Made by a program: the position numbers and the translations under genes
NCBI GenBank assembly: GCA_024195265.1
Contig: JAJLRJ010000009.1
Coordinates: 36,685,710-36,749,709, forward strand
Direction: 5' to 3'
DNA length: 64,000 nt
Origin: Dendrophyllia cribrosa
Taxonomy: Eukaryota > Cnidaria > Anthozoa > Scleractinia > Dendrophylliidae
Part shown: positions 22,936 to 33,583 of the stretch, piece by piece
Layout: each line of letters begins with the position of its first letter
How positions within the stretch are numbered: position 1 is the first letter of the stretch
Notes under the pieces: generated by a model
Told to the model about the DNA's origin: nothing
Database searches by the model: none
What the model saw: only the letters and a program-made list of their open reading frames with translations

Positions 22936-25900
22936 ACCGTAATTTGACTCTAAGTTTTGTACAAATTCCGTAGATAAAATCCAGAGGTGTGAACATTTTA
23001 TTGAAAGCCCTTCGCCAGTACTTTCGTACAGTACTGTTTATTTTTCGGTATTTTTTACAAAATGATATTTGATATTTTTTTTTAAGTTGATCATGACTGC
23101 CTGGCCACTTTTGATAGTGGATTGGTAAAGCCTTACTTATGAGAGTCAGAGAGGACCCGAATCGAACCTGAATGGATTTTTTTTTTTTTTGTAGAGGTAA
23201 GAAATTTTGGATTAATTAGGGAAAGTTAATAGTGCTGTTAATCGCATTTCATAGAAATTTGATATAAGTATGACACCAAAAGAAAAGAAAATGAATAAAA
23301 ATAAATAATTAATTAAAATAGGACACCAAAAGAAAATAAAATTTATTGAGAATTTCATTCATTGCCTTGTCTTTTTATATTTATTACCCGTAAGTGTCGG
23401 CAACTTTGGGGTCGAAAAACTACACCCATGTGGACGTCACGTGATCTGATTGATTGATTCTTTTAACCAGTTAAAAAATAACATCAACTACATTTATTTA
23501 TATTTAATTAAATATTTAATTGCCTGTAAGTGTCGGCAACTTCGTCACTGGTTAATTAAGAATTTAAAGGCGTATTGTTGTTTTGCTTCCTGGCATCAAC
23601 TGTTTAATGACGAACGACACTGGTTAATCAAGAATTTAAGGGCGTATTGTTGTCTTTTCGATTCTTGACGTGAAGGATTATATAAAATGGGAATTTACGG
23701 CGCACTGTTGTTTTGCTTCCTGACCTCTACGTACGTTAACGACGAACGTCACTGGTTAATTAAGAAAATAAAGGTGTGTTGTTGTTTTCTTCCTTGACGT
23801 GAAGGATTAGATTAATTAATAATTTACGGCTTATTGTTGTTGTGCTTCCTGATCTGAACTGTTAATGACGAACGTCACTGGTTAATTAAGAATTTAAGGG
23901 CGTATTGTTGTTTTCTTCAATTCCTTGAAGTGAAGGGGTAATTGAAAATTACGGCGTACTGATATTTTGCTTCCTGGTATCAACTGTTAATGACGAACGT
24001 CACTGGTTAATTCAGAATTTAAGGGCGCATTGTTGTTTTCTTCAATTCCTTGAAGTGAAGGGTTAATTGAAAATTACGGCGTACTGTTGTTTTGCTTCCT
24101 GGTATCAAATGTTAATGACGAACGTCACTGGTTAAATAAGAATTTAAGGGCGTATTGTTGTCTTTTCGATTCTTGACGTGAAGGATTATATAAAATGGGA
24201 ATTTACGGCGCACTGTTGTTTTGCTTCCTGACCTCTACGTACGTTAATGACGAACGTCACTGGTTAATTAAGAATTTAAGGGCGTATTGTTGTTTTCTTC
24301 CTTGATGTGAAGGATTAGATTAATTAAGAATTTAAGGGCATATTGTTGTTTTCTTTCTTGACGTGAAGGATTAGATTAATTAAGAATTTAAGGGCGTATT
24401 GTTGTTTTCTTTCTTGACGTGAAGGATTAGATTAATTAAGAATTTAAGGGCGTATTGTTGTTTTCTTCCTTGACGTGAAGGATTAGATTAATTAAGAATT
24501 GGCGTATTGTTGTTTTCTCCCTTGACGTGAAGGATTAGATTAATTAAGAATTTTCGGCCTACTGTTGTTGTGCTTCATGACCTCAACTGTTAATGACAAA
24601 CGTCACTGGTTAATTAAGAATTAAAGGGCGTATTGTTGTCTTTTCGATTCTTGACGTGAAGGATTATATAAATTGGGAATTTACGGCGCACTGTTGTTTT
24701 GCTTTCTTACATCAACTGTTAATGACGAACGTCACTGGTTAATTAAGAATTGAAGGGCGTATTGTTGTTTTCTTTAATTCCTTGAAGTGAAGGGTTAATT
24801 GCAAATTACGGCGTACTGTTGTTTTGCTTACTGGTATCAAATGTTAATGACGAACGTCACTGGTTAAATAAGAATTTAAGGGCGTATTGTTGTCTTTTCG
24901 ATTCTTGACGTGAAGGATTATATAAATTGGGAATTTACGGCGCACTGTTGTTTTGCTTCCTGTCCTCTACGTACGTTAATGACGAACGTCACTGGTTAAT
25001 TAAGAATTTAAGGGCGTATTGTTGTTTTCTTCCTTGACGTGAAGGATTAGATTAATTAATAATTTAAAGGCATATTGTTGTTTTCTTTCTTGACGTGAAG
25101 GATTAGATTAATTGAGAATTTAAGGGCGTATTGTTGTTTTCTTTCTTGACGTGAAGGATTAGATTAATTAAGAATTTAAGGGCGTATTGTTGTTTTCTTT
25201 CTTGACGTGAAGGATTAGATTAATTGAGAATTTAAGGGCGTATTGTTGTTTTCTTTCTTGACGTGAAGGATTAGATTAATTAAGAATTGAAGGGCGTATT
25301 GTTGTTTTCTTCCTTGACGTGAAGGATTAGATTAATTACGAATTTTCGGCGTACTGTTGTTGTGCTTCATGACCTCAACTGTTAATGACAAACGTCACTG
25401 GTTAATTAAGAATTAAAGGGCGTATTGTTGTCTTTTCGATTCTTGACGTGAAGGATTATATAAATTGGGAATTTACGGCGCACTGTTGTTTTGCTTTCTT
25501 ACATCAACTGTTAATGACGAACGTCACTGGTTAATTAAGAATTGAAGGGCGTATTGTTGTTTTCTTTAATTCCTTGAAGTGAAGGGTTAATTGAAAATTA
25601 CGGCGTACTGTTGTTTTGCTTTCTGGTATCAAATGTTAATGACGAACGTCACTGGTTAAATAAGAATTTAAGGGCGTATTGTTGTCTTTTCGATTCTTGA
25701 CGTGAAGGATTATATAAAATGGGAATTTACGGCGCACTGTTGTTTTGCTTCCTGACCTCTACGTACGTTAATGACGAACGTCACTGGTTAATTAAGAATT
25801 TAAGGGCGTATTGTTGTTTTCTTCCTTGACGTGAAGGATTAGATTAATTAAGAATTTAAGGGCGTATTGTTGTTTTCTTTCTTGACGTGAAGGATTAGAT

Positions 25901-28900
25901 TAATTGAGAATTTAAGGGCGTATTGTTGTTTTCTTTCTTGACGTGAAGGATTAGTTTAATTAAGAATTTAAGGGCGTATTTACGTTTTCTTTCTTGACGT
26001 GAAGGATTAGATTAATTAAGAATTGAAGGGCGTATTGTTGTTTTCTTCCTTGACGTGAAGGATTAGATTAATTAAGAATTTAAGGGCGTATTGTTGTTTT
26101 CTTTCTTGACGTGAAGGATTAGATTAATTAAGAATTTAAGGGCGTATTGTTGTTTTCTTCCTTGGCGTGAAGGATTAGTTTAATTAAGAATTTAAGGGCG
26201 TATTTATGTTTTCTTTCTTGACGTGAAGGATTAGATTAATTAAGAATTTAAGGGCGTATTGTTGTTTTCTCCCTTGACGTGAAGGATTAGTAAGATTAAT
26301 TAAGAATTTTCGGCGTACTGTTGTTGTGCTTCATGACCTCAACTGTTAATGACGAACGTCACTGGTTAATTAAGAATTTAAGGGCGTATTGTTGTCTTTT
26401 CCATTCTTGACGTGAAGGATTATATAAATTGGGAATTTACGGCGCACTGTTGTTTTGCTTTCTTACATCAACTGTTAATGACGAACGTCACCGGTTAATT
26501 AAGAATTTAAGGGCGTATTGTTGTCTTTTTTCAATTCTTGACGTGAAGGATTATATTAATCAAGAATTTTCGGCGTACTGTTGTTTTGCTTCCTTGATGT
26601 GAAGTCTTAGATTAATTGACAATTTTCGGCGGCGTACTGTTGTTTTGCTTTCTGGTATCAAATGTTAATGACGAACGTCACTGGCTAATTAAGAATTTAA
26701 GGGCGTATTGTTGTCTTTTTTCGATTCTTGACGTGAAGGATTATATTAATTGGGAATTTATGGCGTACTGTTGTTTTGCTTCCTGACCTCTACGTACGTT
26801 AATGACGAACGTCACTGGTTAATTAAGAATATAAGGGCGTGTTGTTGTTTTCTTTCTTGCCGTGAAGGATTAGATTAATTAATAATTAAAGAGCGTATTG
26901 TTGTTTTCTCCCTTGACGTGAAGGATTAGTAAGATTAATTAAGAATTTTCGGCGTACTGTTGTTGTGCTTTATGACCTCAACTGTTAATGACGAACGTCA
27001 CTGGTTAATTAAGAATTTAAGGGCATATTGTTGTCTTTTCGATTCTTGACGTGAACGATTATATAAATTGGGAATTTACGGCGCACTGTTGTTTTGCTTT
27101 CTTACATCAACTGTTAATGACGAACGTCACTGGTTAATTAAGAATTTAAGGGCGTATTGTTGTCTTTTTTCAATTCTTGACGTAAAGGATTATATTAATC
27201 AAGAATTTTCGGCGTACTGTTGTTTTGCTTCCTTGATGTGAAGTCTTAGATTAATTGACAATTTTCGGCGGCGTATTGTTGTTTTGCTTCCTGGTATCAA
27301 ATGTTAATGACGAACGTCACTGGTTAATTAAGAATTTAAGGGCGTATTGTTGTCTTTTTTCGATTCTTGACGTGAAGGATTATATTAATTGGGAATTTAT
27401 GGCGTACTGTTGTTTTGCTTCCTGGTATCAAATGTTAATGACGAACGTCACTGGTTAATTAAGAATTAAAGGGCGTATTGTTGTCTTTTCGATTCTTGAC
27501 GTGAAGGATTATATTAATTAGGAATTTATGGCGTACTGATGTTTTGCTTCCTGACCTCTACGTACGTTAATGACGAACGTCACTGGTTAATTAAGAATAT
27601 AAGGGCGTGTTGTTGTTTTCTTTCTTGCCGTGAAGGATTAGATTAATTAATAATTTACGGCTTATTGTTGTTGTGCTTCCTGATCTGAACTGTTAATGAC
27701 GAACGTCACTGGTTAATTAATTATTTAAGGGCGTATTGTTGTTTTCTTCCTTGAAGTGAAGGGTTAATTGAAAATTACGGCGTACTGTTATTTTGCTTCC
27801 TGGTATCAAATGTTAATGACGAACGTCACTGGTTAATTAAGAATTTAAGGGCGCATTGTTGTCTTTTTTCGATTCTTGACGTGAAGGATTATATCAATTA
27901 AGAATTTTCGCCGTACTGTTGTTTTGCTTCCTGGCATCAACTTTTGATGACGAACGTCACTGGTTAATTAAGAATTTAAGGGCGTATTGTTGTTTTCTTC
28001 CCTGACGTGAAGGATTATATTAATTAAGAATTTACGGCGTACCGTTGTTTTGCTTCCTTGATGTGAAGTCTTAGATTAATTGACAATTTTCGGCTGCGTA
28101 ATGTTGTTTTGCTTCCTGGTATCAAATGTTAATGACGAACGTCACTGGTTAATTAAGAATTTAAGGGAGTATTGTTTTCTTCCTTGACGTGAAGGATGAG
28201 ATTAATTGACAATTTTCGGCAGCGTACTGTTATTTTGCTTCCTGATCTCAACTGTTAATGACGAACGTCACTGGTTAATTAAGAATTTAAGGGCGTATTG
28301 TTGTTTTCTTCCTTGACGTGAAGTCTTAGATTAATTGACAATTTTCGGCGGCGTACTGTTGTTTTGCCTTCTGGTATCAAATGTTAATGACGAACGTCAC
28401 TGGTTAATTAGGATTTAAAAGGCGTATTGTTGTCTTTTTTTGATTCAGTCTTGACGTGAAGGATTATATAAATTGGGAATTTACGGCGTACTGTTGTTTT
28501 GCTTCCTGACCTCTACGTACGTTAATGACGAACGTCACTGGTTAATTAAGAATATAAGGGCGTATTGTTGTTTTCTTTCTTGCCGTGAAGGATTAGATTA
28601 ATTGACAATTTACGACATACTGTCGTTTTTGCTTTTTTGTATCAACTGTTAAATATGAACGTCACTGGTTAATTAAGAATTTAGGGCGTATTGTTGTTTT
28701 CTTCCTTGATGTGAAGGATTAGATTAATTAAGAATTTAAGGGCATATTGTTGTTTTCTTATTTGACCTGAAGGATTAAATTAATTGAGAATTTTCGGCGT
28801 AGTGTTGTTGTGCTTCCTGGCATCAACTGTTAATGACGAACGTCACTGGTTAATTAAGAATTTAAGGGCGTATTGTTGTTTTCTTTCTTGACGTAAAAGA

Positions 28901-29085
28901 TTAGATTAATTAGGAATTTACGGCGAACTGTTGTTTTGCTTCCTTTCATCAATTGTTAATTATGAACGTCACTGGTTAATTAAGAATTTAAAGGCGTTTT
29001 GTTCTTTTCTTTCTTGACGTGAAGGATTAATTGAGAATTTACGGCGACTAGAACTGTTGTTTTGCTTCCTGGTGTCAACTGTTAA

Positions 29086-29506
29086 CAGGCTATTTGCACG
29101 ATGACGTCATATGACTACAACTACCAGAATCCTTCAGTTTTTTGTTTTGTAGTGCAAATTAGGGCTATTGTTATTTAGTATATACTGAAACAGTGGATAG
29201 CATTGTTGGCACGCTCTGATTGGCTACTGAAACTCGGAATAGCAAGTGCTATTCACCTCCCAGCAATCAGTTTGCGCGCGAAAATTGTAACCGTTGACAG
29301 GAATAAATAAGTTAAAAAGCATCATTTTCGTTATATTATCTCACTGTTTCAGTATATACTAAAACAACTATTCACCTCGGTGTAGGTGGGTGGTGGTGAA
29401 TATTTACCGCGCCGCACTGGGATTACAAAATTTGAATAAGAAAGGATAAAAACGAAATGAATTCTGGTAGTTGTAGTCAAATGACGCCATCGTGCAAATG
29501 GCCTAT
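29086..29506. repeat. MITE inserted in the satellite
   Basis: The inverted ends are AGGCTATTTGCACGATGACG and CATCGTGCAAATGGCCTAT, with arms extending about 45 bases through GACTACAACTACCAGAAT. Satellite sequence resumes on both sides, so this is an insertion into the array. Confidence 0.85.
29175..29362. repeat. Second foldback element nested inside the MITE
   Basis: TTAGTATATACTGAAACAGT at the left is repeated inverted exactly at the right. Inner blocks GCTATTCACC and CTATTCACCTCGG are related. It gives a two-level nest: satellite, MITE, inner foldback. Confidence 0.8.
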
Positions 29507-29840
29507 TATGAACGTCACTGGTTTATTCAGAATTTAAGGGCGTATTGTTATTTTCTTATTTGGCGTGAATATTTCATTGAGAATTTTTGGCGTATTGTTT
29601 TTTTGCTTGCTTGCATCAACTGTTAATTAAGAATGTTATCGCTTTTTGAAGAATTTAATGTTGTATTGTTGTTTTCTTCTTTGACGTGAAAAATTAGATT
29701 AATTGGGAATTTGCGGCGTACTGTTGTTTTCCTTCCTGGCCAACTGTTTATGACGAACGTCTCTGGTTAATTAGGAATTTATGGACGTATTATTGGTATT
29801 GTTGTATTTTAATACACCCTCAGTTAGTATTACATGCAAG

Positions 29841-30075
29841 TTACTAACCTAAAAATCCAAAACAACAATAACCCTTAATTTAACGTTAAGAAACAAAATG
29901 ACAGTTCACCACAAATTGTTAATCATACCGCAATTATTAACGTCGCGAAACAAAACAACAAAACGCCATAAATTCACCACTAACGTCAAGAAACAAATCA
30001 AAATATAACAACAAAAACAACAATACGCCATAAATTCACCACTAACGTCAAGAATTACAAATCAAAATATAACAA
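29841..30075 (-). repeat. Satellite units in reversed orientation at the array edge
   Basis: CGCCATAAATTCACCACTAACGTCAAGAA appears twice in part (about 29964-29995 and 30030-30054). It reads on the minus strand as TTGACGTTAGTGG and GAATTTATGGCG followed by TTGTTGTT. These are satellite-like phrases inverted relative to the main array. Confidence 0.7.
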
Positions 30076-30624
30076 CAAACAACAACAATTTTTGTAATTT
30101 TCATCAAAGGATGTTACACATTACAATTTTTTGCGCAAAAAAAATCGTTGCAAGTTGTACGCACGATTTTTGTGTAACACCTCCTCGTGCAACTCTTTTA
30201 TGTGCAGGCTCGGCCTCACCGGGGTGTAATTACTCAAGTCTTCTTTGTTAGAATGGCACAATGGAATTCAGAATACATGTGAGAACGCTAGGACGTAGCA
30301 TTGCGTGTTCGTATACAAATGTGCACCGTATGCAAATTGCCAAGAAGTTGAAGCATAGCACGTGGAGTTCGTGCTGAAAACAAAAGAAATTGGAAAAATC
30401 AGGCTTACATCAAGCACCACCCAAACCTGCACTTTAAAGAGTATTATGGTATTTTTCGAAGTGGCCTATTTGTTTTTTCGTTGCACTAAAAGTCGAATCG
30501 TTTTCTACTTTCTGCCATTTATGTCCGGGATTGCACGCAAGTATTGTTTAACAAATACTTCATATTTGTCAGAGTTATTTGTCATTTTCATATTGCTTCA
30601 TGTGACAAAACTATGTGTGCTCTG
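30076..30624. other. Spacer, no gene seen
   Basis: This is AT-rich and holds a small hairpin at about 30110-30175 (GTTACACA against TGTGTAAC). The 88-codon frame at 30362-30628 lacks any family resemblance. Confidence 0.4.
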
Positions 30625-30690
30625 GTGAACTTTTATAGATGAGGACACTTGGTGATGCCTATCATGAAGTAGCGTGGCCCCCTCTGCGTG
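30625..30690 (-). repeat. Dispersed copy of the CACAAAGTGTCC element
   Basis: The minus strand matches sequence at about 43206-43285: GATTGCA, GAGGGGGCCA, CTAC...ATGATAGGCATCAC and GTGTCCTCATCTATAA. The core ATCACAAAGTGTCCT is the unit of the minisatellite at 62665-63405. Confidence 0.65.
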
Positions 30691-30920
30691 CAATCCTGGG
30701 GTCAATTTAATAAAACTTTTACAAGTGTAATTTACAAGTGTAGCCATTGTTTCAGAGGTTGAAAACAATAGCTACACTTGTAAATTACAAGTGTAAACGT
30801 TTTATTAAATTGACCCCTGGGGTCAATTCAATAAAACGTTTACAAGTGTAATTTACAAGTGTAGCTATTGTTTTCAACCTCTGAAACAATGGCTAACTTG
30901 TAAAAGTTTTCTTGCATTGA
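30691..30920. repeat. Paired inverted MITE copies
   Basis: A palindromic copy (about 30691-30827) with ends GGGGTCAATTTAATAAAAC is followed after two bases by a second copy starting GGGGTCAATTCAATAAAACG (to about 30916). ACAAGTGTAATTTACAAGTG recurs in every arm. Confidence 0.85.
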
Positions 30921-32751
30921 CCCGTGGAGATTACTCTACATTCTACATGAATAATTCAATAAATACTACATACATGGCAGGGAATTCCCTTGGATACTGC
31001 CCTCCCCTCCTTGTTGGACAGAAAAAAACTAATGCACCGCGCTTTATTACAAATAGATTTTTTTTAAATTTGAAAATATAATATAAAATTTATATCTTTG
31101 TCATGTATTTTGTCATCGTTATTGCTAATAACAAATACAACTGGAACAAAACGTGGTTTTAATATTAACACATTCGTTTCTCAGTAAACTGTAAAACTAC
31201 AACCACCCAACAAAACAAATTGTAGTCTGATTCGGAAGGGAATGCACGATGGAATGTCAACTTTTTTCATTGGCCTTTTCATTCATAGTGATCTCATTGG
31301 CCTAGACTCAAAAACCGCTAAAAAGTCAAGGTTCTATGTGCATTTTGTCTAATTTTTTTAAGGGTTCACGTAATTTGAGATCCAATCGCACCACATGCAA
31401 GTTTTAAAAGATATTGTATTTGGGGAACTTTATCAAAGAAGCAAAATTATTAGCTATTGTCTTCTGCTATTCTGATTGGTTAAGCACGAACATTTTCTAA
31501 AATTTACTTGACGCAAATGGATTTTCTTAATTTTGATACTGAAATATAATTATGAACCATCATCCCCTCCTCTATTCTTAAAACCAAAGATATTCTATGG
31601 TTTGTTTTCATTTTTGTTTTGAATGTGTAGATATGTTACACTACGGTAATAGCATACATGGTGTAAATGGGAGTAAATCGAGTCCGCCATTACGGCCGTT
31701 GTGTTTACGAATGCTCGATGAGCTGAAACGTCGGTTTGGGAAAACGCTAGGGTTATTCTACTTGTTATTATTGTTTGGCAAGGATATCTGACGTTAATAA
31801 TGAAGAAAAAGGTAAGTTTGTCCCGTAATTTGTATTTTGGTTATTAAACATTCCTTCGTGTGAGACTCACAAACATTGCAGGGCTGAGATTGCGCAGTAC
31901 GGACTGTAATTCATCTTTAATAATTCTATTGACTCTAAAAAAATATAATAGAATCAGCAGGTAGCAGGGAACAGAAAGGTTCGTCCTGTATTGCAGATAA
32001 TGGTATCAATAATAACCGTTTTTCACGATTTTTGTTTTCAAAACAGAGAATGTTCACAATAAGCAGAAGCTCCTGCAGTAAGTCACTTACATATGTACAT
32101 TTATAGTTGCCATTATTTCCTGGAATCGTGATAAAGCTTGTTACTATTTACACGGAGCTTACGAACACAGGCCGCACAATTCTCAAATTGAAATTTCATT
32201 GAAAATTTTATCGCATGCCATTTACCGGAATTTACTCAGAAAGCCTGGTTATAAGTCAAAATTTGCGCAAGGCCTGGAACGTAGTTTCTTTCGTAGATTT
32301 GGCGTTTTTGAGAAAAAAATTTCGCTGTGTTCACATAAGCACCGAAACATGTTTAGAGTAAACAAGTTTCAATGAAACACCTTTTTCGTAAACATCTTTG
32401 CAATTTCATTGCTTACTTTTCACGTCTGACCGGTTGTATAATTTATACTGTTTTACGAAGCAGGCATAACCTTGCATAAAATCTTTATTTTTACATATGA
32501 ACCGAAGCAAGTACAGCTCGAACTTGCTGTTGTGGTTTAATCTCACTTGCCAAGCTCTTCTAGAACGAAGGGTGATGCAGTGTTTAACAAGAAGACGACA
32601 CTTGCGCAAACGTTTTTCGTCTGGCGTACATCGAAACTACCTCGTGAGATAGTTTCAACCATGCTCAGGGCAAACATGTTTCAATCATGATTCGCGCAAT
32701 GCGCCGCCTGAAATGAACACTTTTCATAGTAAATCATGTTTCATTCGTGAT
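30921..32751. other. Spacer, no gene seen
   Basis: This is AT-rich and holds no reading frame or splice-consistent exon that I can support. Near 32640-32760, diverged phrases such as AAACATGTTTCA lead into the minisatellite, so its seed sequence may lie here. Confidence 0.4.
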
Positions 32752-33463
32752 TAGACTAAACATGTTTCACCCTAGTGTGAACACAGCATAAGACAGACTA
32801 AACATGTTTCACCCTAGTGTGAACACAGCATAAGACAGACTAAACATGTTTCGCCCTAGTGTGAACACAGCATAAGCCAGACTAAACATGTTTCGCCCTA
32901 GTGTGAACACAGCATAAGCCAGACTAAACATGTTTCACCCTAGTGTGAACACAGCATAAGCCAGACTAAACATGTTTCGCCCTAGTGTGAACACAGCATA
33001 AGCCAGACTAAACATGTTTCGCCCTAGTGTGAACACAGCATAAGCCAGACTAAACATGTTTCGCCCTAGTGTGAACACAGCATAAGCCAGACTAAACATG
33101 TTTCGCCCTAGTGTGAACACAGCATAAGCCAGACTAAACATGTTTCGCCCTAGTGTGAACACAGCATAAGCCAGACTAAACATGTTTCGCCCTAGTGTGA
33201 ACACAGCATAAGTCAGACTAAACATGTTTCGCCCTAGTGTGGACACAGCATAAGTCAGACTAAACATGTTTCGCCCTAGTGTGAACACAGCATAAGCCAG
33301 ACTAAACATGTTTCGCCCTAGTGTGAACACAGCATAAGTCAGACTAAACATGTTTCGCCCTAGTGTGAACACAGCGTAAGCCAGACTAAACATGTTTCGC
33401 CCTAGTGTGAACACAGCATAAGTCATACTAAACATGTTTCGCCCTAGTGTGAACACAGCATAG
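32752..33463. repeat. 42-bp minisatellite, about 17 copies
   Basis: The unit contains AGACTAAACATGTTTCGCCC then TAGTGTGAACACAGCATAAG. Copies differ mostly at a CAC/CGC position and at AGAC/AGCC/AGTC. Because 42 is a multiple of three, the minus strand stays open for 178 codons of a 14-residue repeat. No spacers separate the units, so it is not a CRISPR array. It lies about 120 bases beyond the EME1 stop codon. Confidence 0.95.
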
Positions 33464-33583
33464 TCTTCCAAACTTGACTGGGCAAATAGTAAACAAACAC
33501 GGTACCAAGAATTATTAATAAGAACAAGGTAGATCGATATAAAATTCCACTGGGTTACGAACAGAAGCGATGAACGCTCATTT

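Larger units (their letters stand above)
23520..29840. repeat. 6.3-kb composite satellite array
   Basis: Two related subunits alternate. One is about 56 bases, with GGGCGTATTGTTGTTTTC and CTTGACGTGAAGGATTAG. The other is about 70 bases, with CGGCGTACTGTTGTTTTGC and TGACGAACGTCACTGG. Most join through TTAATTAAGAATTT. Runs of only the short subunit occur (for example 24290-24540 and 25010-25340). Longer blocks recur: a variant phrase TGGTTAAATAAGAATTTAAG appears near 24128, 24862 and 25655, suggesting higher-order units of roughly 730-790 bases. The array decays toward 28.6-29.8 kb. Short frames across it are fortuitous. Confidence 0.95.

Noticed and set aside
23450..27458. Short frames in the satellite with RHWLIKNLRAYCC-type peptides
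   Set aside because: They follow satellite units, are broken in most units and have no family resemblance.
31597..31791. 64-codon frame containing GAGCTGAAACGTCGG, with a possible hammerhead or Penelope remnant
   Set aside because: The core order is incomplete and no reverse-transcriptase sequence surrounds it.
32752..33463. CRISPR array
   Set aside because: Units are contiguous with no unique spacers, and the DNA is clearly from an animal genome. The same applies to the arrays at 61.7 and 62.7 kb.
32935..33471. 178-codon frame of 14-residue repeats as a protein gene
   Set aside because: It is an automatic result of a 42-bp tandem repeat without stop codons; no start context, exon structure or family supports it. 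Kept only as a repeat and a finding.
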